7,699 bases of DNA from Candidatus Aenigmatarchaeota archaeon (GCA_003550625.1 PUKU01000070.1:1-7699), one strand, 5' to 3'. Counted from the stretch's first letter, positions 1-6,562 are shown. A program made the numbers and translations. Notes: generated from the sequence alone by a model not told the origin.

Positions 1-60
1 CACAGACTTCCAATAAAATACCTCTCCGAAAATATTCTGGCAAACGTACAGAAGGTTTAA
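1..60 (+). CDS. Possible C-terminal tail of an upstream gene (partial)
   Basis: Frame 1 is open from the window edge to a TAA at 58-60 and would encode 19 residues, HRLPIKYLSENILANVQKV. The composition is protein-like, but I do not recognise a family and nothing can be said about function. The stop codon falls inside the TATA-like box of rfcL, 24 bases before its start, which fits a compact archaeal genome. Another frame (3-104) is also open here, so this is only a plausible reading; the stretch could simply be promoter DNA. Confidence 0.35.
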   Translation, partial: HRLPIKYLSENILANVQKV

Positions 61-62
61 TA
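56..62 (+). promoter_or_regulatory. TATA-like box of rfcL
   Basis: TTTAATA is centred about 26 bases before the rfcL start codon. That is the usual distance from an archaeal TATA box to the transcription start, so the mRNA would begin at or beside the ATG. No Shine-Dalgarno-like sequence precedes the ATG, which agrees with a leaderless transcript. Confidence 0.5.
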
Positions 63-84
63 GTTTTGTCGATAATCTTAAAAT

Positions 85-1290
85 ATGTTATGGGCCGATA
101 AGTACAAACCCAAAAGCTTAGAAGACTTTGCAGGGCAAAAGAAGCAGATTGAAATGCTAAAGAGATGGTACAATGGTTGGAGCTACGGCGACAAGGCTCT
201 CTTTCTACACGGACCACCTGGAAGTGGAAAAACTACCTCTGTGTATGCCCTGGCAAACGACAAAAACCTCGAACTCTTTGAACTTAATGCTTCGGACGAC
301 AGAAACAAGCACCAAATAGAGAGTTTAGCTGGGTCGGCCTCTAAGCAGATGAGCCTAACAAACAGAAACAAGATAATACTGATAGATGAAGTAGACGGTC
401 TATCCGGAAACAAGGACCGCGGTGGAGTATCAGCAATAATAAAAACAGTAAAGGAATCCAAATTCCCTGTAGTTCTGACAGCAAACGATCCATATGAAAG
501 TAAACTACGTAGCATGCGCAGGTACTGTGAGATGGTCGACTTCGGTAAGGTCCATCTCTCATCAATGACCGCATTCCTATCCAAAATATGCTCCGAGGAA
601 GGTGTGGAAGCAGAACGAAGTGTCCTCAAAAGAATAGCCAGAAAGAATGCAGGAGATATGCGTTCCGCGATAAATGATCTGGAGGCTATCGGAAGAGGAC
701 AGGATAGTATACTGAAAGAAGATCTCGAAGCACTCGGATTCAGAAGCAGAGAAAAGGAGATATTCGAGGTTCTGAAGGTCATATTCAAAACAAGGACAGC
801 GAAGACCGCAAAGAATCTGGCCGGGGACTCTGATAAGGATCCCGACGAACTTTTCTGGTGGATAGAACAGAACATACCAAAAGAATACAAGAAACAAGAG
901 GACGTAGCAAAGGCCTTCGACGAGATGTCCAAAGCAAGTCTATTCAAAGCTCGAATAAGAAGAAGGCAGAACTGGTCTCTGATGAAATACTACATAGGAC
1001 TAATGTCTGCAGGGGTGGCTCTGGCAAAGGATGAAAAGTACAGTGGATTTACCAGATACCAACCACCACAGCGACTAAAGAGATACGGACGGAGCAAGGC
1101 CAGTAGAAGAATGATGGATGAGATCTATGGAAAAATAGGGAACGAACTGCATGTATCCCCATCGACGATGAAGCTGGAGTACATACCGCTTTTCAAATGG
1201 TTGATCAGGAACAAAGGCGATGTAGAGGAGGAACTTGGAGATCTTTTCGATCTCACAGAGAAAGAGCTGGACTGTATAAAGAAGTTCTGA
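85..1290 (+). CDS. rfcL: Replication factor C large subunit (clamp loader)
   Basis: This is the large subunit of the archaeal clamp loader, which with RfcS opens the PCNA ring and places it on primed DNA using ATP. The N-terminal AAA+ module is clear: the family opening WADKYKP (3-9), Walker A GPPGSGKTT (43-51), Walker B IILIDEVD (97-104), sensor 1 at N134 in LTANDPYE, and the GDMRSAINDLE sensor-2 helix region near 190-200. The SRC motif of small subunits is replaced by a degenerate RRYCEMVDF, as expected for a large subunit. At 401 residues it is shorter than well-studied archaeal RfcL proteins (about 480 in Pyrococcus). The C-terminus ends DLTEKELDCIKKF with no recognisable PCNA-binding (PIP) box. 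The first ATG is used; it has no ribosome site and is probably leaderless. The gene converges on the minus-strand unit with 19 bases between stop codons. Confidence 0.95.
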   Translation: MLWADKYKPKSLEDFAGQKKQIEMLKRWYNGWSYGDKALFLHGPPGSGKTTSVYALANDKNLELFELNASDDRNKHQIESLAGSASKQMSLTNRNKIILIDEVDGLSGNKDRGGVSAIIKTVKESKFPVVLTANDPYESKLRSMRRYCEMVDFGKVHLSSMTAFLSKICSEEGVEAERSVLKRIARKNAGDMRSAINDLEAIGRGQDSILKEDLEALGFRSREKEIFEVLKVIFKTRTAKTAKNLAGDSDKDPDELFWWIEQNIPKEYKKQEDVAKAFDEMSKASLFKARIRRRQNWSLMKYYIGLMSAGVALAKDEKYSGFTRYQPPQRLKRYGRSKASRRMMDEIYGKIGNELHVSPSTMKLEYIPLFKWLIRNKGDVEEELGDLFDLTEKELDCIKKF

Positions 1291-1309
1291 TGAACCAGAC
1301 TTACCCAGG

Positions 1310-1702
1310 TCAAACGGATACTGTTTTATTCAGAAAGAAGTCACTTGACTCTAACTCAACATATGCAATCAAATTGGGACAAAACTCCACGTATTCCACA
1401 TCCAAGTACATATCTCTGAAAAGAATATCATCCCTTGCATATTTCTCAAACTCCTTTAGGTTACGCTTTCTTGGCTGTTCATTGGGACCGCATTCACTTT
1501 GCTCTGCAGTCTTTTCTATTCCTTCAACTACATTTCTAAGGATTCCGTCCTCTTGATACATATGGACATCCACGAGGCCTATGTCCCCATAAGCATCTAT
1601 CATCGTGGATATACCCATCAGAGAAATGAATATTATAATTATTGATATAATGAAAAACTGACCCTTTCTCCCAAATCCACTAAATCTTAACGAACTGAGC
1701 AT
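1310..1702 (-). CDS. Small membrane-anchored protein with prepilin-like N-terminus
   Basis: This encodes about 130 residues and I do not recognise a named family. A short basic stretch, GRKGQ (11-15), leads straight into one hydrophobic helix, FFIISIIIIFISLMG (about 16-33), followed by a hydrophilic domain of roughly 95 residues with two cysteines (71 and 108). A KGQ followed by a long hydrophobic segment resembles archaeal class III prepilin signals, which are cut after Gly, but the conserved Glu at +5 is absent. It may therefore be a pilin-like protein or a simple N-terminally anchored one with its domain outside the cell. The start is uncertain: ATGs at 1714, 1711 and 1702 all overlap the end of the DUF424 gene, and I chose the one with least overlap. 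It is the last gene of the aIF2-beta unit. The stretch beyond its stop carries no T-run. Confidence 0.7.
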   Translation of the reverse strand: MLSSLRFSGFGRKGQFFIISIIIIFISLMGISTMIDAYGDIGLVDVHMYQEDGILRNVVEGIEKTAEQSECGPNEQPRKRNLKEFEKYARDDILFRDMYLDVEYVEFCPNLIAYVELESSDFFLNKTVSV

Positions 1703-1973
1703 GTTTAACATCATCTATAAAAAGAACTTTGTTCCCATCAAAGAAATTATTTTCGACTAGGAGGTCAACCACTTCATTTCCGACGGCGTTTATAACAGTA
1801 CTCTTCTCTGCCATCTCTACAAGATCGTCTCTGGCTATAAGATCACCGCCGTAGAAACTTTTCTTTACCTCGAATAATATATCACCGTCTTCAATTACCT
1901 CCCCCAAAATATCCTCATCACAGACTGCAAGAACCTTATGACCTTCACTTTTGGAAAACCTATGGTAAAACAT
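1680..1973 (-). CDS. DUF424 family protein
   Basis: This is a 97-residue protein of the archaeal DUF424 family, whose biochemical role is not established. Family-like signatures are HKVLAVCDEDILGE (12-25), SFYGG (39-43), a central INAVGNEVVDLL segment (61-72) and a C-terminal HAQFVKI ending. No membrane segment or signal peptide is seen. The frame is open upstream to an ATG at 2027, but that would add 18 residues overlapping the aIF2-beta coding end; the ATG at 1973 gives the usual compact length and lies 20 bases after the aIF2-beta stop. No good ribosome-binding sequence is visible, so translation may be coupled to the upstream gene. Its place directly after aIF2-beta suggests a role near translation or RNA, but this is inference from position only. 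Confidence 0.85.
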   Translation of the reverse strand: MFYHRFSKSEGHKVLAVCDEDILGEVIEDGDILFEVKKSFYGGDLIARDDLVEMAEKSTVINAVGNEVVDLLVENNFFDGNKVLFIDDVKHAQFVKI

Positions 1974-1993
1974 TTGAAACACTTTTTTATTAT

Positions 1994-2395
1994 CTAAAAC
2001 TGCTTCACCGCTTGTTTTGTGCCGCACGCATCACACTTCATCTTTAATATCCTGTCCTCTTCAACAAGATCTGTATCTGCCTTTCCACAGGCAGAACATA
2101 TAACGTATCCATCAACATACTGGTTTATCTTCTCGGTAATCTTTCTTTCTGTCATATCTCCCTGGAACTCAGCCCTGGATCCATCCAACCTCCCAGGGAC
2201 ACCCAGCTCTCTGCGTAGAAAGTTCATCATATGTTCCCCATCCCTTCTAAGTTTGTCCGATATCTTGGAGAAGTTTTTTATTATAGTCTTTTCTCCCTGT
2301 TTCATTATATCCGGGTCTGGAACTTCGAATCTCTTGCCATCGACGGATTCGGAAATCCTTTCCTTCGCCCTACTGTAAAGTTCATCGTAGTCCAT
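1994..2395 (-). CDS. Translation initiation factor aIF2 subunit beta
   Basis: This is the beta subunit of the archaeal heterotrimeric initiation factor aIF2, which brings initiator Met-tRNA to the small ribosomal subunit in a GTP-dependent way. The 133 residues match the usual family length. In order they hold a short N-terminal helix (1-15) that in the family contacts the gamma subunit, the alpha-beta core (about 20-95, with the typical KTIIKNF and MMNFLRRELG segments), and a C-terminal zinc ribbon with C100-x2-C103 and C121-x2-C124. The stop at 1994-1996 follows AVKQF. It heads a three-gene minus-strand unit with DUF424 and a small membrane protein. A TATA-like TTTAAA upstream implies a leader of only about 10 bases. 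Confidence 0.96.
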   Translation of the reverse strand: MDYDELYSRAKERISESVDGKRFEVPDPDIMKQGEKTIIKNFSKISDKLRRDGEHMMNFLRRELGVPGRLDGSRAEFQGDMTERKITEKINQYVDGYVICSACGKADTDLVEEDRILKMKCDACGTKQAVKQF

Positions 2396-2428
2396 AGATA
2401 TCCCAACAACCTAGTAAATACCAACAGC

Positions 2429-2434
2429 TTTAAA
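2429..2434 (-). promoter_or_regulatory. TATA-like box of the aIF2-beta unit
   Basis: On the minus strand, TTTAAA (in CCTTTAAAGC) is centred about 36 bases before the aIF2-beta ATG, predicting a start of transcription near 2405 and a leader of about 10 bases. It lies in the 51-base gap after the RPA-like gene, so the aIF2-beta unit may have its own promoter or be read through from the MCM operon. Confidence 0.4.
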
Positions 2435-2446
2435 GGTTTCCCGGGT

Positions 2447-3208
2447 TCAGAGCTTCTTTATTTTACCTGGCCGGGGTTCAAAACATGTACCATCTGTAAG
2501 AAGATCGTTTATAACGCTATCTATGTCGTTTTCGCTTGCATCGACGTCCTCGATTATCTCCTGGTACGAAGCACCCTCTCCTTCGTCTATTTTATCTATA
2601 GATTCAAGTATCTCCTTTCTCAGTTCTCCTGTATCCTCATCATCTGACTCTTCCTCGAGGTCACTACCATCGAGGTCCTCAGACTTTAAGATTGCTTCAG
2701 CCCTTTCAATTCCAACCTCTTCTGCAAATATTTCATCATGGCTATCCGGCTTCTCCTCCCTGAGTTCCTCGAGACGCTTTTTGTCCTCCTCGAGACCTTT
2801 CAGCTCTCTGGCGATCTCAGCAAGATTTAAGCTTAGCATATTTTTATCCTCGACCTTTCTTACAACTTCCGGATTTACGTAGATCTCACCTTCGTACTCC
2901 TGAACCTTGCCTATAACAAGAACAAGATCGCCTTCCTCCACCTTCTCGTAGTTCTCGAGATCCTGGAAGAACTTGGCTCTAACAGTTTCGGTCCCGTCGT
3001 CAATAACTAGAAAGGCGTATGTCTCGCCTTCGTTTACAAACTTCGTAACCACCGTGCCTACAATCTTAACCCTGCTCAAGCGCTGACCACGCTGGGTTAC
3101 AAGGTAGTTGCTCTGAAAGCCCTCTCTTCTGAAATAACTACCACTGACTATATCTTCCACGAGAGCTCGTCTTGATGTAAGCCTTTTCTGTTTTCCATCC
3201 ATGTTCAT
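2447..3208 (-). CDS. RPA32-like single-strand DNA-binding protein (OB fold + winged helix)
   Basis: This is probably the archaeal counterpart of the middle subunit of replication protein A, or an RPA-associated protein (COG3390-like), which protects single-stranded DNA at forks and repair sites. Its 253 residues show an N-terminal segment, an OB-fold region (about 45-120) with the typical RVKIVGTVVTKF strand, FLVIDDGTETVRAKFF and GDLVLVIGKVQEYEGEIYV, a charged coiled-coil-like stretch (130-170), an acidic linker (about 178-195, EEESDDEDTGE), and a C-terminal winged helix (about 195-253) ending FEPRPGKIKKL. There is no zinc finger. The start is uncertain: ATG 3208 overlaps the previous stop by one base (TGATG), while ATG 3202 lies 8 bases after a GGT, the same spacing seen at the DUF3467 start. 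It closes the MCM operon, which supports a replication role. Confidence 0.85.
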   Translation of the reverse strand: MNMDGKQKRLTSRRALVEDIVSGSYFRREGFQSNYLVTQRGQRLSRVKIVGTVVTKFVNEGETYAFLVIDDGTETVRAKFFQDLENYEKVEEGDLVLVIGKVQEYEGEIYVNPEVVRKVEDKNMLSLNLAEIARELKGLEEDKKRLEELREEKPDSHDEIFAEEVGIERAEAILKSEDLDGSDLEEESDDEDTGELRKEILESIDKIDEGEGASYQEIIEDVDASENDIDSVINDLLTDGTCFEPRPGKIKKL

Positions 3209-3525
3209 CAACCTATGTAAGTTGGTTCGTCGGCCTCATCGGCCTCGACATCATCCTTCTGTTCCTTTCCATTGATTTCTATCTCACCGAACCTGTCTTC
3301 GTACTTCTCGACATTCTTCTGAAGTACCGTTAACATCTTCTTCGCCAGTATCGGATCAACTATAATAGGTCTGTGCCACACAACGGACTCGACCTTTCTA
3401 CCGTCCTTCTTTGTACTTACCTTCGGAGTGGACTGCTTGAAATCAAATACAAACTTATGTGGGTTGAACAGCACTGAAAATGAATCACTGAAAAAACCTT
3501 CCTCGTCGTTCTCTTTTTTGCTCAT
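3208..3525 (-). CDS. DUF3467 family protein
   Basis: This 105-residue protein of the DUF3467 family has no established function. The recognisable core is FNPHKFVFDF (20-29), then HRPIIVDPILAKKMLTVLQ (51-69) and NVEKYEDRFGEI (71-82), which fits a small beta-sheet followed by a long helix. Both ends are charged and probably disordered. It has no signal peptide or membrane span, so it should be cytoplasmic. The frame is open to an ATG at 3564 inside the MCM gene, but the ATG at 3525 is the better start: it is 4 bases after the MCM stop, with GGT 8 bases upstream. Its stop shares one base with the start of the RPA-like gene. This packing implies co-transcription and coupled translation with MCM and the RPA-like protein, and suggests a helper role in replication (inference). 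Confidence 0.85.
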   Translation of the reverse strand: MSKKENDEEGFFSDSFSVLFNPHKFVFDFKQSTPKVSTKKDGRKVESVVWHRPIIVDPILAKKMLTVLQKNVEKYEDRFGEIEINGKEQKDDVEADEADEPTYIG

Positions 3526-3529
3526 ATTA

Positions 3530-5527
3530 TCAAACCTTCTGAACGTGTCCGGGGCGTGGTTCAAAAATCATGCCCTTGTTCTTCATCTCTTGTATTAACT
3601 TTTCTGGTTTACTTAAACCTTGCTCTTCCAGAGCCGATAGCAGATCCTCCTCAGGTATATTCTTACCGAGATCTTCCTCCAGACTATCCAGTACGTCCAT
3701 TACCCTACTCATCTTGGATCTCTCCGATGCCGGGGTTCCTCCTTCGGCTCTGTCTATATCTATCTCCCTGGTTTCTGGGTCCATGCCAAGCTGCTTTATG
3801 GAGTGTTTCATTATCTTTATTGCCCTCTGAGCATCCTTCTTACGAACTTCCTCATCCAGCCTTACCTTTGCCGATGCCTGCGCAAGTCTTTGGAGAGCCT
3901 CGTACTGCCTTAGTGTTATAGGAACGGTGTCACTGTCCGTGTCCACGTATCTGCTCCTTAGATCAACGTAGAAGTTCTTGAGAACTGACGCGGCCTTCCT
4001 AGACAACCTAGGTCGACAGTTCCTCCTTGCATAGGATATATACTTCTTCAAAAAATCTATATCTATAAGCGGCTCTGCCTCATCGCCTCCCATGCGGGAG
4101 TTTATTATATGGTCAACAATATTCTCGTCCCTCTCCTTATCAGGCACGTCCCTTAGTACGAACTTCACATCGAAACGGGAGAGTATCGTATCAGGTATGT
4201 CTATCTGCTCCGCTATAGGTCTATATGGATCGAAACGCGAGAACTTGGGATTAGCACCACCTATTATAGAAGTCTGGGCAGGAAGCGTGGCCTGTATAGT
4301 TGCTTTGCTAATCGAAACCGTCTGGGTAGACATAGCCTCATGTAGGTTCACCTGATCCTCCTTTGACATCTTATCGAACTCGTCGATACACAGAACACCC
4401 TTGTTAGCCAGCACAAGAGCACCGGCTTCCAGAACCCATCCACCCATGAACTCCTCGTCCCTGACAACTGTAGCGGTAAGACCCGCCGAGCTCGTTCCCT
4501 TACCAGAGGCATACTTTCCTCTCGGTAGCATATCGGCCGCCAGCTTCAGAAGCTGTGTCTTTCCTGCACTCGGATCACCCACAAAAAGTATGTGTATATC
4601 ACCACGTATCCTTGTTCCGTCTGGTAGCCTATGTGGAACCCCACCAAAAAGCTGCAGAACTATAGACTCCTTTTCCACATCTAGACCATACATCGAAGGA
4701 GCAAGGGACTTTACAAGCTTCTCGTATATGTTATCGTCCTCTGCAAGCTCACGTATCTTCTCTTCCTCCTCCTCGGAAACTTCCATCTCCTCGAATGTAG
4801 TTTCCATTGGACTTGCCCAGTTAGCCTCAATGAACATATCCAACTGTCTGGTCTTTTTACCTTGGATACGTTTCGGCATCTCTCTAACCACACCAGTTAT
4901 CTCCAGCCTCGTACCCGGATCGGTCCTTCTTTGCATCTTAGGAGTTGTCAGTCCGTCCTTCAGGTATACAGAAACTTCACCCGGCTTCTCTCCAGAGACC
5001 TTCTCGAAGAGATCTTCGACATGGATCCATCTGGCATCACTGAGCTCCCTATCGACCTGGTTGAAACCACGTTTTCTTCCACAATCACAACGTGATGGAT
5101 ACGACATCCTTTTTTTGAGCTGTGGTATTTCAATCTTCTCGCCACAGTCAGGACATTCGAATATAACGACCTCCAGCTCTGGCTTAACCTCGGAAGCCCT
5201 ATTTACCGTTCCCTCTATCTTGACAAACTTACCCAGGTGTTTGCTTCTCAGGTCCTTTATCCTTACCTTCTCATCGTCCGGAATGTTCTCTACACGTACA
5301 TTGAGATCGATGTCCTTGTCTGTTCCAAGATCTATCCCACCAACTGCATTCCGGGCAGAATCAAAAAAGTTTTTGGGGTTCTCCAGAAGCTCTTCCGTGA
5401 GCTCGTGTCCTGCGTACTTATCAAGCTCCTTGAAATCTACGAGTATATAGTCCCTGTCCTCCCTGACAGCCTCCAGCATCTCGTCCTCGTAGAACTTCCT
5501 AAAGAATTCTTCCAGCTCTTCTATCAT
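3530..5527 (-). CDS. mcm: Replicative DNA helicase MCM
   Basis: This is the archaeal minichromosome maintenance protein, which forms the hexameric 3'-5' helicase of the replication fork. At 665 residues it is of normal length and carries no intein. Domains in order: N-terminal domain A (1-100), an OB region with a zinc site C125-x2-C128 and C147-x-C149, then the AAA+ core with Walker A GDPSAGKT (317-324), Walker B CIDEFDKM (380-387), sensor 1 N426 in GGANP, arginine finger R451 in LSRFD and a sensor-2 PRLS (506-509). A C-terminal winged helix (about 605-665) ends FEPRPGHVQKV. The frame extends to a TTG at 5536, but ATG 5527 has GGGGT 9 bases upstream and starts MIEELEEFF. It leads an operon with DUF3467 and the RPA-like gene. 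No GINS or PCNA gene is beside it. Confidence 0.97.
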   Translation of the reverse strand: MIEELEEFFRKFYEDEMLEAVREDRDYILVDFKELDKYAGHELTEELLENPKNFFDSARNAVGGIDLGTDKDIDLNVRVENIPDDEKVRIKDLRSKHLGKFVKIEGTVNRASEVKPELEVVIFECPDCGEKIEIPQLKKRMSYPSRCDCGRKRGFNQVDRELSDARWIHVEDLFEKVSGEKPGEVSVYLKDGLTTPKMQRRTDPGTRLEITGVVREMPKRIQGKKTRQLDMFIEANWASPMETTFEEMEVSEEEEEKIRELAEDDNIYEKLVKSLAPSMYGLDVEKESIVLQLFGGVPHRLPDGTRIRGDIHILFVGDPSAGKTQLLKLAADMLPRGKYASGKGTSSAGLTATVVRDEEFMGGWVLEAGALVLANKGVLCIDEFDKMSKEDQVNLHEAMSTQTVSISKATIQATLPAQTSIIGGANPKFSRFDPYRPIAEQIDIPDTILSRFDVKFVLRDVPDKERDENIVDHIINSRMGGDEAEPLIDIDFLKKYISYARRNCRPRLSRKAASVLKNFYVDLRSRYVDTDSDTVPITLRQYEALQRLAQASAKVRLDEEVRKKDAQRAIKIMKHSIKQLGMDPETREIDIDRAEGGTPASERSKMSRVMDVLDSLEEDLGKNIPEEDLLSALEEQGLSKPEKLIQEMKNKGMIFEPRPGHVQKV

Positions 5528-5564
5528 ACCCAACAAACCCCGTAGTAAATAATCCCCAACTCTA

Positions 5565-5576
5565 CTTAAATTTAAC
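5565..5576 (-). promoter_or_regulatory. TATA-like region of the mcm operon
   Basis: The minus strand reads GTTAAATTTAAG, centred about 43 bases before the mcm ATG. This predicts transcription starting near 5544 and a leader of about 17 bases containing the GGGGT ribosome site. The rest of the 127-base gap to the secreted-protein gene shows no other clear signal. Confidence 0.4.
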
Positions 5577-5654
5577 CCAGGATAGGCAAACTAATCAAAG
5601 ACAAGTAGAAATACAATCCCAGTGTTTCTTGTAACAAAGAATTCTATTATGCAT

Positions 5655-6485
5655 TCACTGAGGACACTTAACATCTGTGCTTCGAGAACACAACGAAGGA
5701 TTATCACAGACACAGTATGGATAGTCATCACCGAACGCCGACTCACAATCACCATGGGTATCACATGGATAAAACACCCAGTCGTCATCGTCATTGTCAT
5801 CGTCATTGTCATCGTCATTGTCATCGTCGCAGACATGATCAACATAGGCTTTGGTAGCTGCATCTTCAGGATGCTCTGGCCAAGCAACACGAACTATATT
5901 GCTCCAGCTCATATCCAGTTCCCCTTCTGGAATTATTACATCACCGTCTGAATTCACTCTAAATTTAGTAGTAAAGTCTGAACCATCATCATGTATACGG
6001 AACTGCCATCCTTCTTCAACACGATTTTGATCTGCATACCAAGTCGCCCGTTCAGAATGTACTCTAAAATTCATATCGGCATCGCCCCAGTCAGCTATCC
6101 CATCGGAACCAAATCCTATATCTCCGCTTTCTGCTTTTATCAAAAAATCACTGTCCCATACCTCCCATTTTTCCACATAACTGTCCTCAATATCACCAAC
6201 TTCTCCGTCCATATAGGCTTTGGTTACAGCATCCTGATCAGCAGACGGTGTCTGTAGATTGATTATCCTATTTTCGTTCATATCCAGTTCCTGTTCAGCA
6301 CCCGCGCTGAGATCTACCTCGTAGACGGGATGACCTTGGACGACATCAGGATTTCCTGTGGGCGCAGGTTCCGATCCCTCAAGCTCTCGAGGTGTTGCCA
6401 TAACTATTCCTGTTGCTGACAACATAACTGCTGCCATGAGAAGTACTATCACATGATGTTTCTCTATATCAAGAACGATCCTCAT
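5655..6485 (-). CDS. Secreted modular surface protein with TKAYxD repeats and Cys-rich tail
   Basis: This 276-residue protein matches no family I can name with confidence. Residues 11-30 form a hydrophobic signal peptide or anchor (HVIVLLMAAVMLSATGIVMA), so it should be exported. Two equivalent motifs follow: ELDMNENRIINLQ with DAVTKAYMD (67-93) and ELDMSWSNIVRV with DAATKAYVD (190-216). This N-x-I, then DA-TK-YVD pattern is seen in phage tail-fibre and other stalk-like proteins. Between them lies a beta-rich, Asp/Gly-rich segment (FRVHSERATW, FRVNSDGDVI). An Asp/Asn tract (220-235) from a 12-bp DNA repeat leads into a tail with seven cysteines (219, 241, 247, 258, 260, 266, 274), likely disulfide-bonded outside the cell. 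It has its own promoter, is probably leaderless, and stands alone between tbp and mcm. A role in attachment or surface structure is inference. Confidence 0.8.
   Translation of the reverse strand: MRIVLDIEKHHVIVLLMAAVMLSATGIVMATPRELEGSEPAPTGNPDVVQGHPVYEVDLSAGAEQELDMNENRIINLQTPSADQDAVTKAYMDGEVGDIEDSYVEKWEVWDSDFLIKAESGDIGFGSDGIADWGDADMNFRVHSERATWYADQNRVEEGWQFRIHDDGSDFTTKFRVNSDGDVIIPEGELDMSWSNIVRVAWPEHPEDAATKAYVDHVCDDDNDDDNDDDNDDDDWVFYPCDTHGDCESAFGDDYPYCVCDNPSLCSRSTDVKCPQ
5784..5828 (+). repeat. 12-bp perfect tandem repeat (3.75 copies)
   Basis: GTCATCGTCATT is repeated at 5784-5795, 5796-5807 and 5808-5819, with a final partial copy GTCATCGTC to 5828, all without a mismatch. On the coding (minus) strand each unit gives four acidic or amide residues (DDDN). 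Because the unit is a multiple of three, gain or loss of copies would change the linker length without breaking the frame. Confidence 0.95.
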
Positions 6486-6510
6486 TAGTCCATAGTTATC
6501 TCTGTGAGTT

Positions 6511-6518
6511 TATAAAAA
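6511..6518 (-). promoter_or_regulatory. TATA-like box of the secreted-protein gene
   Basis: The minus strand reads TTTTTATA (within TATTTTTATAAAC), centred about 29 bases before the ATG at 6485. Transcription would start about 3 bases before the ATG, and no ribosome-binding sequence is present, so the transcript is probably leaderless. Confidence 0.55.
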
Positions 6519-6534
6519 TAACACTACAGACCTC

Positions 6535-6552
6535 CAAAATAAAAATAAAAAG
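6535..6552 (-). terminator. T-rich terminator after tbp
   Basis: Beginning 10 bases after the tbp stop, the minus strand reads CTTTTTATTTTTATTTTG: three T-runs separated by single A bases and no obvious hairpin. Such T-tracts are typical archaeal intrinsic terminators. It sits just before the promoter of the next gene and would isolate tbp from it. Confidence 0.6.
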
Positions 6553-6562
6553 AGTAGGGGAT

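Noticed and set aside
183..947. Minus-strand open frame (254 codons) opposite rfcL
   Set aside because: The translation is Ser/Phe-rich without motifs, and the plus strand encodes an unmistakable RfcL.
2523..2882. Serine-rich plus-strand frame opposite the RPA-like gene
   Set aside because: It is simply the antisense of the acidic (Glu/Asp-rich) coding stretch.
4401..5450. Long plus-strand open frame (349 codons) opposite mcm
   Set aside because: It is serine-rich and low in complexity, shows no family motif, and lies wholly antisense to a certain MCM gene; it is a by-product of that gene's codon use.
3530..5527. Intein in mcm, as found in some archaea
   Set aside because: The AAA+ motifs are contiguous and the length is normal; no insertion is seen.
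5620..5645. Possible hairpin terminator after the secreted-protein gene (TTCTTTGTTACAAGAA)
   Set aside because: Only 5 base pairs form, all but one A-T, with no strong T-run following; too weak to call.
5784..5828. Possible calcium-binding EF-hand or thrombospondin-type loops in the Asp/Asn tract
   Set aside because: The DDDN units lack the Gly and hydrophobic positions of those loops; only loose cation binding could be argued.
5784..5828. CRISPR-like array
   Set aside because: The 12-base units are contiguous with no spacers and lie in frame inside a coding sequence.
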